A DNA stretch of 64,000 nucleotides from Sphingoaurantiacus capsulatus (GCF_042648405.1 NZ_JBHRXV010000010.1:1-64000); one strand, 5' to 3'. Positions 17,157 through 28,677 are shown, counted from the stretch's first letter. Program-made: numbers and translations. Notes: a model not told the origin generated them from the sequence alone.

Positions 17157-18535
17157 GCGTGCTCTGGACCGCCGAGGAGATCGCCGCTGCGACAAACGGT
17201 ATCGCAAGCGGAAACTTTTCTGTAACGGGCTTAACGTTCGATTCGCGCGAGATCATCGGCGGCGAGTTGTTCATCGCGTTGCGTGGCGAGAGCACCGACG
17301 GCCACAGGTTTATCGGACAGGCGACCCAAAGAGGCGCCGCCGGCTTCCTGACGAGCGAACTAGTCGAGGGTGCTCATGTACGCGTCGCGGATACGACGGC
17401 TGCGCTTGAGGCACTGGGGAGGGCCTCGCGCAGCCGGAGTTCCGCCAAGATCATCGGAGTCACCGGCAGCGTCGGGAAGACCAGTGTCAAGGAAGCGCTG
17501 AAGCTGGCGCTCGACCGCTTCGCGCCCGACCGCACCCACGCCTCGGTCAAATCCTACAACAACCATACCGGTGTGCCCTTGAGCCTCGCGCGCATGCCGG
17601 CGGACAGCCGCTTCGGCGTGTTCGAAATGGGCATGAACCACGCCGGCGAGCTGGCGGCGCTGACGCAGATGGTGCGCCCGCACGTCGCCGTCGTCACCTG
17701 GATCGCCAGCGCGCACCGCGAATTCTTCGCGACCGAAGAGGACATCGCCGATGCCAAGGGCGAGATCTTCGCCGGGCTTGAGGCGGGCGGCACCGCGATC
17801 ATCCCCTTCGACAGCGTGCATCGCGACCGGTTGCTCGGCCACGCGAAGCCGCACGCGGCGAACATCCTGACCTTCGGCGAAGGCGAGGGCGCCGACGTGC
17901 GCGCCCGCCGTTTCTCGCTGCAGCCCGATTGTACGACGGTGACCGCCGACGTCGCGGGCGAGGTGCTGACCTACAAGGTCGGCATGGCCGGCCGCCACTG
18001 GCTCAACAATTCGCTGGCCGTGCTCGCCGCGGTGAAAGCCGCAGGCGGTGACCTTGGCCTTGCCGGCCTTGCGCTCGCCGGCCTCACCGGCTTGCCGGGC
18101 CGCGGCCGCCGTGTCCGCGTCACCCGCGAAGGCGGGCAGGCAGTGGTGATCGACGAGGCCTACAACGCCAACCCGGCCTCGATGGCCGCCGCGCTCGCCG
18201 TGCTCGGCGAAGTCGCGCCAAACGGGCAGGGGCGCCGCATCGCGGTGCTCGGCGCGATGAAGGAATTGGGCAGCCTGTCGGACGAGTTTCATGCCGGTCT
18301 CGCAGGCGCCGTCGAGGCGGCCAACGTGACGCATGCCATTCTGGTCGGGCGGGAGATAGAGCCGCTCGCCGACGCGCTGAGGCGTCGAATCAAGGTGGAG
18401 CATGTTGCCGACGCCGACGCCGCCATCCAGGCGGCGGAGCGCTCGCTGCGCGCTGACGACGTGCTCCTCGTCAAAGGGTCCAACTCGGTCGGCCTCGGCC
18501 GGCTGGTGACGCATTTCCAGGGGGCGGAAGGCTGA
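17153..18535 (+). CDS. murF: UDP-MurNAc-tripeptide:D-Ala-D-Ala ligase
   Basis: 460 aa Mur ligase that attaches D-Ala-D-Ala, the last cytoplasmic amino-acid addition. ATP loop VTGSVGKTSVKEAL lies near residue 105, followed by NNHTGVPLSLARMP and FEMGMNHAGELAALT, and the C-terminal domain has VIDEAYNANPASM. The first 100 codons (17153-17450) use visibly less GC-biased codons than the flanking genes, for example TTA, ATA and AGA-type codons, though the frame is intact. It overlaps mraY by one base (TGATG). Confidence 0.97.
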   Translation: MSVLWTAEEIAAATNGIASGNFSVTGLTFDSREIIGGELFIALRGESTDGHRFIGQATQRGAAGFLTSELVEGAHVRVADTTAALEALGRASRSRSSAKIIGVTGSVGKTSVKEALKLALDRFAPDRTHASVKSYNNHTGVPLSLARMPADSRFGVFEMGMNHAGELAALTQMVRPHVAVVTWIASAHREFFATEEDIADAKGEIFAGLEAGGTAIIPFDSVHRDRLLGHAKPHAANILTFGEGEGADVRARRFSLQPDCTTVTADVAGEVLTYKVGMAGRHWLNNSLAVLAAVKAAGGDLGLAGLALAGLTGLPGRGRRVRVTREGGQAVVIDEAYNANPASMAAALAVLGEVAPNGQGRRIAVLGAMKELGSLSDEFHAGLAGAVEAANVTHAILVGREIEPLADALRRRIKVEHVADADAAIQAAERSLRADDVLLVKGSNSVGLGRLVTHFQGAEG

Positions 18536-19608
18536 TGCTGTACGAACTGGCCGAAGCTCTGGGCTTTCCGGGTCTTCTCAATCTCTTCCGCTACATCACC
18601 TTCCGCGCCGGTGCGGCGGTGATGACCGCGCTGATCCTGTCGCTGGTCTTCGGCCCCGCGCTCATCGCCTGGCTGCGCAAGAAGCAGGGCAAGGGCCAGC
18701 CGATCCGCGAGGACGGCCCGGCGTCGCACTTGCTCACCAAACGCGGCACGCCGACGATGGGCGGGCTGATGATCCTGCTGTCTCTCACTGTCTCGACCTT
18801 GCTCTGGGCGGAGATGAAGAACAGCTTCATCTGGCCCTGCCTCCTCGTGACCTTGGCCTTCGGCGCGATCGGCTTCCTCGATGACTATTCCAAGGTGACC
18901 AAGCAGGCGCACGCCGGCCTCTCCGGCAAGATCCGCCTGCTGCTCGAATTCGCCATCGCCGGCCTTGCCTGCTGGTGGATCGCGCAGACCACCGGCACCA
19001 CCCTTTACCTGCCCTTCCTCAAGGACATGGGGCTGGAGCTCGGCTGGGTCTACATCGCCTTCGCCGCCTTCATCGTCGCCGGCTTCGGCAACGCGGTGAA
19101 CCTCACCGACGGGCTCGACGGCCTCGCCTCGATGCCGGTGATCATCGCCGCGCTCACCTTCGGCGTGATCGCCTACCTCGTCGGCAACATCAAATTCGCC
19201 GAATATCTGGGCGTCCATTATGTCGAAGGCGCCGGCGATCTCGCGGTGTTCTGCGGCGCGCTGATCGGCGCCGGCCTCGGCTTCCTCTGGTTCAACGCCC
19301 CACCCGCCGCGGTCTTCATGGGCGACACCGGCAGCCTTGCCTTGGGCGGCGCGCTCGGCTCGATCGCCGTCGTCACCAACCATGAACTGGTGCTGCTCAT
19401 CGTCGGCGGCCTGTTCGTGCTCGAAACGGTGTCGGTGATCGTGCAGGTGGTCAGCTTCAAGCTGACCGGCAAGCGCGTGTTCCGCATGGCGCCGATCCAT
19501 CATCATTTCGAGCAGCTCGGCTGGGCGGAATCGACGGTGGTCGTGCGCTTCTGGATCGTCAGCCTCGTCCTCGCCCTCACGGGCCTCGCCACCCTGAAGC
19601 TGAGGTAG
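18535..19608 (+). CDS. mraY: Phospho-N-acetylmuramoyl-pentapeptide-transferase
   Basis: 357 aa, ten-helix inner-membrane enzyme that transfers phospho-MurNAc-pentapeptide to undecaprenyl phosphate, giving lipid I. Diagnostic parts are GPASHLLTKRGTPTMGG near residue 60, FGAIGFLDDYSKVTK near 112 with its Asp pair, NLTDGLDGLA near 190, and the C-terminal MAPIHHHFEQLGW. It is followed by a 7-bp gap before murD. Confidence 0.98.
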   Translation: MLYELAEALGFPGLLNLFRYITFRAGAAVMTALILSLVFGPALIAWLRKKQGKGQPIREDGPASHLLTKRGTPTMGGLMILLSLTVSTLLWAEMKNSFIWPCLLVTLAFGAIGFLDDYSKVTKQAHAGLSGKIRLLLEFAIAGLACWWIAQTTGTTLYLPFLKDMGLELGWVYIAFAAFIVAGFGNAVNLTDGLDGLASMPVIIAALTFGVIAYLVGNIKFAEYLGVHYVEGAGDLAVFCGALIGAGLGFLWFNAPPAAVFMGDTGSLALGGALGSIAVVTNHELVLLIVGGLFVLETVSVIVQVVSFKLTGKRVFRMAPIHHHFEQLGWAESTVVVRFWIVSLVLALTGLATLKLR

Positions 19609-19615
19609 CGAAACG

Positions 19616-20890
19616 GTGATCACCGCGCGCGCCTTTGCTGGAAAACGCTACGCGGTGTTCGGCCTCGCGCGCACCGGGCTGTCCGTTGTCCGCGCGCTGA
19701 AGGCGAGCGGCGCCGAAGTCTATGCCTGGGACGACAATGCGGCGGCCCGCGCCGCCATCCACGACGTCGAGTTCATCGACCTCAACACCGCCTCGCTGCT
19801 CGGCTTCGATGCGCTGGTGGTCTCGCCCGGCGTCCCGCTCAACACCCATCCGCTCGCTGCCCGCGCCCGCGCGGCGGAGGTGCCGATCATCGGCGACATC
19901 GAGCTGTTCTCACAGGCGCGCGCCGAGCTGCCGCCGCACAAGGTCGTCGGCATCACCGGCACCAACGGCAAGTCGACGACGACCGCGCTGATCCATCACC
20001 TGATCACGGCGGCCGGTCGCCCCGCCACGCTCGGCGGCAACATCGGCCTGCCCATCCTTGGCCAGGACGCGCTGCCCGAAGGCGGCACCTACGTCCTCGA
20101 ACTGTCGAGCTTCCAGATCGACCTCACGCAGACCCTCGACTGCGATGTGGCGGTGCTGCTCAACATCACCCCCGACCATCTCGACCGCTACGATGGCTTC
20201 GCCGGCTACGCCGCCTCGAAGGCCCGCCTGTTCGACATGCAGTCGCCCGGCCATGTCGCCGTGGTCTCGACCGCAACCGAGAACAGCAGCCGCATCGGCG
20301 AGACCACCCGCCGCGCCACCTTCATCGCCGCGACCGACATCGCCGATCAGTCCGCCTGGCCGTCGCTGCAGGGTCCGCACAACGCCGAGAACGTCGCCGC
20401 CGCCGCCGCCGCCGTCCGCGCGCTCGGCCTGACCGACGCCGAGATCGAAGCGGGTCTGCGCACCTACCCCGGCCTGCCGCACCGCATGGAGCGCGTCGCG
20501 GAGAAGCGCGGCGTGCTCTACGTCAACGACAGCAAGGCGACCAACCCGACCTCGACCGCGCCGGCGCTCGCTGCCTTTCCCGCCATCCACTGGATCGCCG
20601 GCGGCCGCGCCAAGACCGACGAGCTCGACGCCTGCCTGCCACACCTCGGCCATGTCCGCCGCGCCTACACCGTCGGCGAGGCGGAAAGCCTGTTCGCCGA
20701 CATCCTGGCGCCGCACGTGCCCGTCACCCGCGCCGGCACCATCGACAACGCGGTGCGCCTCGCCGCCGACGCCGCGCAGGCCGGCGAGGTGGTGCTGCTG
20801 TCGCCCGCCTGCGCCAGCTACGACCAGTTCAAGGATTTCGAGGCGCGCGGCGCCGCGTTCCGCACCGCCGTGGGGGGATTACCGCAATGA
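19616..20890 (+). CDS. murD: UDP-N-acetylmuramoyl-L-alanine--D-glutamate ligase
   Basis: 424 aa Mur ligase adding D-glutamate. ATP loop GITGTNGKSTTTALI is near residue 115, ELSSFQIDLTQTLDCDVAVL near 162, and NDSKATNPTSTAPALA near 303. The N-terminal domain begins FAGKRYAVFGLARTGLSVV, the UDP-binding part. The start is GTG at 19616, after AAACG; no strong ribosome-binding site is seen, in keeping with coupling to mraY just upstream. It overlaps ftsW by four bases. Confidence 0.96.
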   Translation: MITARAFAGKRYAVFGLARTGLSVVRALKASGAEVYAWDDNAAARAAIHDVEFIDLNTASLLGFDALVVSPGVPLNTHPLAARARAAEVPIIGDIELFSQARAELPPHKVVGITGTNGKSTTTALIHHLITAAGRPATLGGNIGLPILGQDALPEGGTYVLELSSFQIDLTQTLDCDVAVLLNITPDHLDRYDGFAGYAASKARLFDMQSPGHVAVVSTATENSSRIGETTRRATFIAATDIADQSAWPSLQGPHNAENVAAAAAAVRALGLTDAEIEAGLRTYPGLPHRMERVAEKRGVLYVNDSKATNPTSTAPALAAFPAIHWIAGGRAKTDELDACLPHLGHVRRAYTVGEAESLFADILAPHVPVTRAGTIDNAVRLAADAAQAGEVVLLSPACASYDQFKDFEARGAAFRTAVGGLPQ

Positions 20891-22047
20891 CCGCGCTGGG
20901 TCGCAACGATCGCACGCTGATTGGCCGTTGGTTCTGGACCATCGACCGCATGCTGCTGCTGATGGTGCTGATGCTGATCGGTATCGGCCTCGTCGCCGTC
21001 GCCGCCGCGTCGCCCGCCGCGTCGCACCGCTATTCGGGCGGCAGCCTGCAGCTCGGCGACCTCCACTATTTCAAGCGCCAGGTGTTCTGGGTGCTTGCCG
21101 GCCTGCCGGTGATGCTCGGCGTGTCGATGCTGACCATCGCCTGGGCGCGGCGCCTCGCCATCGTCGGCACCGTCGTGTTCCTCGCAGCACTCGCCGCGGT
21201 GCCGGTCCTGGGCTCGGAGGCGAACGGCGCCATGCGCTGGATCACCGTCGGCGGCTTCCAGTTCCAGCCGTCCGAGTTCCTCAAGCCTCTGTTCATCGTG
21301 TTCAGCGCCTGGCTGCTCGCCACCCGCTACGACGATAACAAGATCCCGGCGCTGCAGGTCTCCTTCGCCTTCCTCATCCTGATCGCCGCCTTGCTCATGA
21401 AGCAGCCCGATCTCGGCCAGACCGTGCTGTTCAGCGGCGTATGGCTGGCGCAGGCCTTCCTCGCCGGCATGGGCATCGGCACGCTCGCCGGCGCCCTTTG
21501 CCTCGCCATCGGTGGGCTCGGCATGGCCTATCTGTTCGTGCCGCACGTGACGAGCCGCATCGACCGCTTCCTCACCGGCGGCGGCGACACCTATCAGATC
21601 GATCGCGCGCTCGATTGCTTCAAGTCGGGCGGCCTGTTCGGCGCCGGCCCGGGCGAAGGCCAGATGAAGTTCAGCCTGCCCGAGCCGCACACCGACTACA
21701 TCTTCTCGGTGATTGGCGAGGAGTTCGGCGCCATCGCCTGCCTCGGCGTCGCCGCCCTGTTCATCGCCATCGTCGTGCGCGTGCTGCTGCAGCTGCTCGA
21801 GGAGGACGATCCCTTCGTGTTCCTCGCCAGCGCCGGCCTTGTCACCCAGTTCGGCGCGCAGGCGATGATCAACATCATGGTCAACCTCAGCCTGCTGCCC
21901 TCGAAGGGCATGACCCTGCCGTTCATCAGCCACGGCGGCTCGTCCTTCCTCGCGCTGTCGATGGGCATGGGGCTGCTGCTGGCGCTCACCCGTCGCAACC
22001 GCTTCCTCAAGGCGTCTCCTTACGTCCAGCGCTGGCGGGCCGCCTGA
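20887..22047 (+). CDS. ftsW: Peptidoglycan glycosyltransferase FtsW
   Basis: 386 aa SEDS-family membrane protein that polymerises septal glycan strands with FtsI. It has about ten hydrophobic segments, the periplasmic-side motif GAMRWITVGGFQFQPSEFLK near residue 115, the KQPDLGQTVLFSG segment near 170, and PFISHGGSSFLALSMGMGLL near the C-terminus. The stop shares one base with the murG start (TGATG). Confidence 0.97.
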   Translation: MTALGRNDRTLIGRWFWTIDRMLLLMVLMLIGIGLVAVAAASPAASHRYSGGSLQLGDLHYFKRQVFWVLAGLPVMLGVSMLTIAWARRLAIVGTVVFLAALAAVPVLGSEANGAMRWITVGGFQFQPSEFLKPLFIVFSAWLLATRYDDNKIPALQVSFAFLILIAALLMKQPDLGQTVLFSGVWLAQAFLAGMGIGTLAGALCLAIGGLGMAYLFVPHVTSRIDRFLTGGGDTYQIDRALDCFKSGGLFGAGPGEGQMKFSLPEPHTDYIFSVIGEEFGAIACLGVAALFIAIVVRVLLQLLEEDDPFVFLASAGLVTQFGAQAMINIMVNLSLLPSKGMTLPFISHGGSSFLALSMGMGLLLALTRRNRFLKASPYVQRWRAA

Positions 22048-23188
22048 TGGCCAAGCGCCCGCACCTCGTCATCGCGGCCGGCGGCACCGGCGGGCACATG
22101 GTGCCCGGCCATGTGCTGGCCGAGACGATGACGGCGCGCGGCTATGACGTGTCGCTGATCACCGACGATCGCGGCGTCAAATATCCCGGCCTGTTCGACG
22201 GCTGCCCCCGCCATGTCGTGCCCAGCGGCTCGCTCGGCGGCCTCAACCCGATCGGCTGGGCGAAGGCGCTCCTCGCCATGGCCAAGGGCCGCGCGGCGGT
22301 GAAGGCCATCTATCGCCAGCGCTGCCCCGTCGCCGTCATCGGCTTCGGCGGCTATCCCACGGTGCCGGCGCTGCTGGGCGCCTTCGCGGCGAAGGTGCCG
22401 ACGGTCATCCACGATTCGAACACCGTGCTCGGCCGCGTGAACCGGATGCTCGCCGGCCGCGTCGACGTCATCGCCACCGCCTTCCCGAACGTGCACCGCC
22501 TCGCGCCCAGGCACGCCGCCAAGGTCGCGCTGGTCGGCAACCCGGTGCGCGCCGATATCGTCGCGCTGCGCGACCTGCCGTTCCCCGACGCCACCGGTCC
22601 CCTCCACATCCTCGTCATCGGCGGCAGCCAGGGCGCGACCGTGCTGTCGAAGGTAGTGCCCGCCGCCATTGATCGCCTGCCCGCCGATTTGAAGGCGCGC
22701 CTCCGCGTCACGCAGCAATGCCGGCCCGAGGATATCGAGGGCGTGCGCGCCGCCTATGCCGCCGCCGGCGTCCCCGCCGACCTCGCGACCTTCCTGCAGG
22801 ACATGCCGGAGCGGCTGGCGAGCGCGCATCTCGTCATCGCCCGCTCGGGCGCCTCGACGGTGTCGGAACTCGCTGTTGCCGGCCGCCCCGCGATCTTCGT
22901 GCCGCTGCCTACCGCGACCGACAACCATCAGGTCTACAACGCGCAGGAGATGGTCGACGCCGGCGGCGCGCGCATGATCCTGCAGTCCGATTTCACCGCC
23001 GAAACCGTATCGGCGGCGATCGCGCAATTCCTCGCCGATCCGGCCGCGCTGAACGCCGCCGCAACCGCTGCCCGCTCGACCGGGCGCCCGGATGCGGCGG
23101 AAAGGCTTGGCGACATCGTCGAGGGTCTTGGCAAGCGGGGCCGCATTCCGGCATCGGGCGGCGATTCCTCGTTGCAGAAAGCTTCCGC

Positions 23189-23192
<4 letters not shown>
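22047..23192 (+). CDS. murG: Undecaprenyl-PP-MurNAc-pentapeptide GlcNAc transferase
   Basis: 381 aa GT28 glycosyltransferase that converts lipid I to lipid II at the inner face of the membrane. The N-terminal loop AAGGTGGHMVPGHVLAE (residues 9-25), IGFGGYPTVPALLGA, VIGGSQGATVLSKVVP and the UDP-GlcNAc loop RSGASTVSELAVAGRPAIFVPLPTATDNHQ, cited here in parts, are all present. The ATG at 22047 overlaps the ftsW stop by one base; the long in-frame extension upstream is antisense-like translation through ftsW and not real. It overlaps murC by four bases. Confidence 0.97.
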
Positions 23193-24603
<1,411 letters not shown>

Positions 24604-24607
<4 letters not shown>

Positions 24608-25518
24608 CCGCACTCGCCGCCTCGATCGCGGTGGACGCGTTGCCGCCGGTGCGCGGCAGCCTCGAGCCCAACGGCTCGATGGCCGATTTCATCTGGTTCC
24701 GCACCGGCGGGCCGGCGGAATGGATGTTCCGCCCCGCCGACATCGACGACCTCGCGGCCTTCCTGGAGGCGCTGCCCGGCGACGTGCCAGTGCTGGCGGT
24801 CGGCGTCGGTTCCAACCTCATCGTCCGCGACGGCGGCCTGCCCGGCGTGGTGGTGCGGCTGCCGAAGGCGATGGCGAAGGTGTCGGTTGATGGCGATCTC
24901 GTCCGCGCCGGCGGCGCCGCAATGGGCATCACCGTGGCCAGCGGTGCGCGCGATGCGTCGCTCGCCGGTCTGGAATTTCTGCGCGGCATTCCCGGCACCG
25001 TCGGCGGCGCTGTCCGCATGAACGCCGGCGCCTATGGTCGCGACTGCGCCGATATCTTGGTCGAAGCCACCGTCGTGACGCGCGACGGCACCGTCGAGGT
25101 CTGGCCGGCCGATCGCTTCGGCTTCACCTACCGCCATTCGGCGCTGCCCGACGGCTTCGTCGTCGTCGAGGCGCTGTTCCGGGGGACGCCCGGCGACAAG
25201 GTTGCGATCACCGCCGAGATGGACCGCATCGCCGCCGAGCGGGAGGCGTCGCAACCGCTGCGCTCGCGCACCGGCGGCTCGACCTTCAAGAACCCGCCGA
25301 ACGGCAAGGCGTGGGAACTGGTCGATCGCGCCGGCTGCCGCGGCTTCAGGGTCGGTCAGGCGCAGGTCAGCGAGAAGCATACCAACTTCCTCATCAACAC
25401 CGGCGGCGCGACCAGCGCCGACATCGAGGCGCTGGGCGAGGAAGTGAAGCGGCGGGTGAAGGCGAATTCGGGTGTCGATCTCGAATGGGAGATCGAACGG
25501 GTGGGAGTGGCGTCGTGA
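24604..25518 (+). CDS. murB: UDP-N-acetylenolpyruvoylglucosamine reductase
   Basis: 304 aa FAD enzyme that reduces UDP-GlcNAc-enolpyruvate to UDP-MurNAc with NADPH. FRTGGPAEWMFRPADIDDL is near residue 32, VGVGSNLIVRDGG near 62, GLEFLRGIPGTVGGAVRMNA near 122, and the catalytic Ser region TGGSTFKNP near 224. The STFKNP form and the late KHTNFLIN fit the shorter type of MurB. The ATG at 24604 is chosen because it overlaps the murC stop and fits the family N-terminus. Confidence 0.96.
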
Positions 25519-26426
25519 AGCATGTGGTGGTCCTGATGGGCGGCTGGTCCGCCGAGCGCGAGGTGTCGCTGACCTCGGGCCGCGGCATCGCCGAGGCGCT
25601 GCGCTCGCTCGGCCACCGCGTCACCGAGATCGACATGGGCCGCGACGTCGCGGCGCGCCTGCTCGAGGCAAAGCCCGACGTGGTGTTCAACGCCCTCCAC
25701 GGCACCCCCGGCGAGGACGGCACCGTTCAGGGCATGCTCGACCTGATGGGTATTCCCTACACCCACTCGGGCCTCGCCACCTCGGTCGTCGCCATTGACA
25801 AGGAGCTGACCAAGCAGGTGCTGTCGCGCGCCGGTGTCCGCCTCCCCGGCGGCAAGGTGATCGAGTCAAAGAGCGTGCACGACGGCGACCCGCTGCCGCG
25901 CCCCTATGTGCTCAAACCCGTCAACGAGGGCTCATCGGTCGGCGTCGCGATCGTCACCGACAGCAGCAACTACGGCAACCCGATCTCGCGCGACGTGCCG
26001 GGGCCGTGGGCCGACTATGACCAGCTGATGGCCGAGCCGTTCATCGCGGGGCGCGAGCTGACCGTCGCCGTGCTCGACGACGAGCCGCTGGCGGTCACCG
26101 AGCTCCAGGCCAAGGGCGACTTCTACGACTATGAGGCGAAGTACACCGACGGCATCACCACCCACATCTGCCCGGCGGAGCTTCCCGCCGAGGTGACGAA
26201 GGCGGCGATGGAAATGGCGCTGAAGGCGCATCGCGTGCTCGGCTGCCGCGGCGCCTCGCGATCGGACTTCCGCTACGACGACCGGCTCGGCGTCGACGGG
26301 CTGTTCCTGCTGGAGGTGAACACCCAGCCGGGCATGACCCCGCTGAGCCTCGTTCCCGAGCAGGCGAAATATCGCGGCATCGACTACGCCACCTTGGTCG
26401 GCCGGATCCTGGAGAGTGCGGCATGA
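25515..26426 (+). CDS. ddl: D-alanine--D-alanine ligase
   Basis: 303 aa ATP-grasp enzyme that makes the D-Ala-D-Ala dipeptide used by MurF. It starts with KHVVVLMGGWSAEREVSLTSG, contains FNALHGTPGEDGTVQGMLD near residue 58 and ILPYTHSGL-like IPYTHSGLATSVVAIDKELTK (quoted in part), PVNEGSSVGV near 135, and the Mg-binding end FLLEVNTQPGMTPLSLVPEQ. The start is GTG at 25515 overlapping the murB stop (GTGA). Encoded among mur genes, it is the DdlB-type copy. Confidence 0.96.
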   Translation: MKHVVVLMGGWSAEREVSLTSGRGIAEALRSLGHRVTEIDMGRDVAARLLEAKPDVVFNALHGTPGEDGTVQGMLDLMGIPYTHSGLATSVVAIDKELTKQVLSRAGVRLPGGKVIESKSVHDGDPLPRPYVLKPVNEGSSVGVAIVTDSSNYGNPISRDVPGPWADYDQLMAEPFIAGRELTVAVLDDEPLAVTELQAKGDFYDYEAKYTDGITTHICPAELPAEVTKAAMEMALKAHRVLGCRGASRSDFRYDDRLGVDGLFLLEVNTQPGMTPLSLVPEQAKYRGIDYATLVGRILESAA

Positions 26427-27307
26427 GCGAGCGCGTTTCCCTCCGTCGCGGCCAGGTGCCGAAGCCAGCCAAGAAGAAGGCCGTGCGCCGCCCGATGCGC
26501 AACGAGCCGTCGGTTCGCCTGCCGGTCGCGCCGCTGTCGCTGCGCCGCTGGGTCGGTGGTGCAGTGGTGGCGCTGGTCGCCGCCGGCGGCATTGCCACCC
26601 TGTGGCTGATGGAATTGCCGCAGCAGGCCTGGTTCGAAACCGCGCGCGGCGTCGGCGAGGCGGGGTTCGAGGTGCGCCATGTCGAGGTCACCGGCCTCAA
26701 GCATATGGCGAAGCTGCCGGTCTATGGCGCGGCGCTCGACGGCCCGACCAATTCGATGCTGCTCGTCGACCTCGACGATATCCGCACCCGGCTGCAGACG
26801 CTGCCGTGGGTGAAGGACGCGAGCGTCGGCCGCCGCCTGCCCGATACCCTGGTGATCGACATCGAGGAGCGGAAGCCCCTCGCGATCTGGCAGTATCGGC
26901 GCAAGCTCGCGGTGGTCGATCGCGAGGGCAAGGTGCTCGACACCGGCGGCATCGAGCGCTTCGCCGCGCTGCCGCTGATTGTCGGCCCGCGTGCCAACCT
27001 CCAGGCGCATCCGCTGATGGCGATGCTGGCCGAATTTCCGGAGGTGCAACAGCGCGTTGACAGCGCGATCTGGATCGGAGACAGGCGCTGGGACCTTCGC
27101 CTGAAATCGGGTGAAACGCTGGCGTTGCCGGAAGGCTATGCCGCGTCGAAGGGCGCGCTTCGGCAATTTGTGAAGATGGAGGAGGCCAACGGCCTTCTCG
27201 ATCGGGGATTCGTACGTTTCGATTTGCGGCTGCCCGACAAGATGGTGGTCCGCGTGTCGAACGAACCGGGCGCGCAGGCGCTGCCCTTCGTGGGCACAGA
27301 GATCTAG
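26423..27307 (+). CDS. ftsQ: Cell division protein FtsQ
   Basis: 294 aa bitopic division protein bridging early and late divisome parts. A basic N-terminal cytoplasmic tail of about 45 residues is followed by a membrane helix (WVGGAVVALVAAGGIATLWL), a POTRA domain beginning FEVRHVEVTGLKHMAKLPVY, and a beta domain with LPDTLVIDIEERKPLAIWQY and FVRFDLRLPDKMVVRV. It overlaps ddl by four bases; 26 bp separate it from ftsA. Confidence 0.95.
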   Translation: MSERVSLRRGQVPKPAKKKAVRRPMRNEPSVRLPVAPLSLRRWVGGAVVALVAAGGIATLWLMELPQQAWFETARGVGEAGFEVRHVEVTGLKHMAKLPVYGAALDGPTNSMLLVDLDDIRTRLQTLPWVKDASVGRRLPDTLVIDIEERKPLAIWQYRRKLAVVDREGKVLDTGGIERFAALPLIVGPRANLQAHPLMAMLAEFPEVQQRVDSAIWIGDRRWDLRLKSGETLALPEGYAASKGALRQFVKMEEANGLLDRGFVRFDLRLPDKMVVRVSNEPGAQALPFVGTEI

Positions 27308-27333
27308 TTGGTGGTGAGGGTGAGGAGAGGCTG

Positions 27334-28593
27334 ATGGCTACGCAACGAGGGGAACGCATCGTCGCCGCGCTCGACGTCGGCACGTCGAAGGTCGCCGCGC
27401 TGATCGCCATGGTCGGCACCGACGGCGCGCCGCGCGTCATCGGCGTCGGTCAGCGCGTCTGCCAGGGCGTCCGCCAGGGTCTCGTCGCCGACATGGAACG
27501 CACCGAAAGTGCCATCCGCAACGCTGTCGAACAGGCCGAGCGCAACGCCAACGTGCAGGTCGAGGACGTGTTCGTGAACCTGTCGGCCGGCGGGCTCGAC
27601 AGCGACATCGTCTCGGTCGAGGTCGACATCGCCGGTCATCGGATCGAGCGCGCCGATATCGATCATGTGCAGGCCGAAGGCCGCGCCGCGATCAACCCGG
27701 GCAACCGCACCGTGCTGCACGCGCAGCCGGCGCTCTACACGATCGACGGCCTCACCGGCGTGATGAACCCGCTGGGCTTCCACGCCGAGCGGCTGGGCGT
27801 CGACATCCACCTGATCACCGCCGACACGCCGCCGATCCGCAACCTCGACGTCTGCGTGCGGAACGCGCACCTCGGCGTCCAGACGATCGTCGCCTCGCCG
27901 GTGGCGGCGGGTCTCGCCTGCCTCGCGCCCGAAGAGCGCGAGCTCGGCGTCGCGTTGGTCGAGATCGGCGCCGGCATCACCAACGTCGCGGTCTATGCCC
28001 GCGGCATGCTGGTCGGCCTCGCCTCGATCGCGATGGGGTCGAACGACATCACCGACGATATCGCCTCGGCGTTTGCGACCAAGCGCAGCCATGCCGAGCG
28101 CATGAAGACGCTCTACGGCTCGGCGACGACCTCGCCGAAGGACAACCATGACATGATCGAGGTCATGCCGATCAACGACGACGACGGCGTCGAGCCGACG
28201 CGCTGCACGCGCGCCCAGCTCATCGCGGTCATTCGTCAGCGGCTCGACCTCCTGTTCACCGAGATCGCGGCGCGCCTCGCCGAGATCGGCTTTGTCGGCC
28301 CGTCGGGCCGGCAGGTGGTGCTGACCGGCGGCGGCGCCGAGCTGAAGTCGATCGCCGACTTCGCGCAAGGCGTGCTCGGCCGCTCGGTTCGGCTGGGGCG
28401 GCCGCGCGGGCTCACCGGCCTGCCGGAGGCACAGGGCAGCTGCGCATTCTCGACGCTGGCGGGGCTCGCGCTCTACGCGGCGAACGGGGCGGAAGACATC
28501 ATGACGGCCACGTTCAACAGCCAGCAGAAGGTCGTCCGGGCGGCTGGCGGGACGTGGGGACGCATGGTGGCGTTGCTACGCGGAAGCATTTGA
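27334..28593 (+). CDS. ftsA: Cell division protein FtsA
   Basis: 419 aa actin-like ATPase that tethers FtsZ to the membrane. Phosphate 1 region IVAALDVGTSKVAALIAMVG is at residues 9-28, the 1C domain follows, phosphate 2 region VALVEIGAGITNVAVYARG is near 208, and the adenosine loop GRQVVLTGGGAELKSI near 327. The C-terminus (GGTWGRMVALLRGSI) is the amphipathic membrane-targeting helix. The ATG at 27334 follows a GAGGAGAGG ribosome-binding site. Confidence 0.97.
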   Translation: MATQRGERIVAALDVGTSKVAALIAMVGTDGAPRVIGVGQRVCQGVRQGLVADMERTESAIRNAVEQAERNANVQVEDVFVNLSAGGLDSDIVSVEVDIAGHRIERADIDHVQAEGRAAINPGNRTVLHAQPALYTIDGLTGVMNPLGFHAERLGVDIHLITADTPPIRNLDVCVRNAHLGVQTIVASPVAAGLACLAPEERELGVALVEIGAGITNVAVYARGMLVGLASIAMGSNDITDDIASAFATKRSHAERMKTLYGSATTSPKDNHDMIEVMPINDDDGVEPTRCTRAQLIAVIRQRLDLLFTEIAARLAEIGFVGPSGRQVVLTGGGAELKSIADFAQGVLGRSVRLGRPRGLTGLPEAQGSCAFSTLAGLALYAANGAEDIMTATFNSQQKVVRAAGGTWGRMVALLRGSI

Positions 28594-28604
28594 TTCACAA
28601 TGGC

Positions 28605-28626
28605 GAAGCGGGGGGCAACCCGCTTC
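28605..28626 (+). promoter_or_regulatory. Hairpin between ftsA and ftsZ
   Basis: A perfect 8-bp stem GAAGCGGG (28605-28612) with CCCGCTTC (28619-28626) and a 6-nt loop in the 84-bp ftsA-ftsZ gap. No T-run follows, so it is not a strong terminator. It could protect or direct cleavage of the ftsZ mRNA or weaken read-through; the sequence alone cannot decide. Confidence 0.45.
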
Positions 28627-28677
28627 AGGAACATCAACCGAAACGGCGCGGAAGCGCAGGGAATTCAGGAGGTTAAG

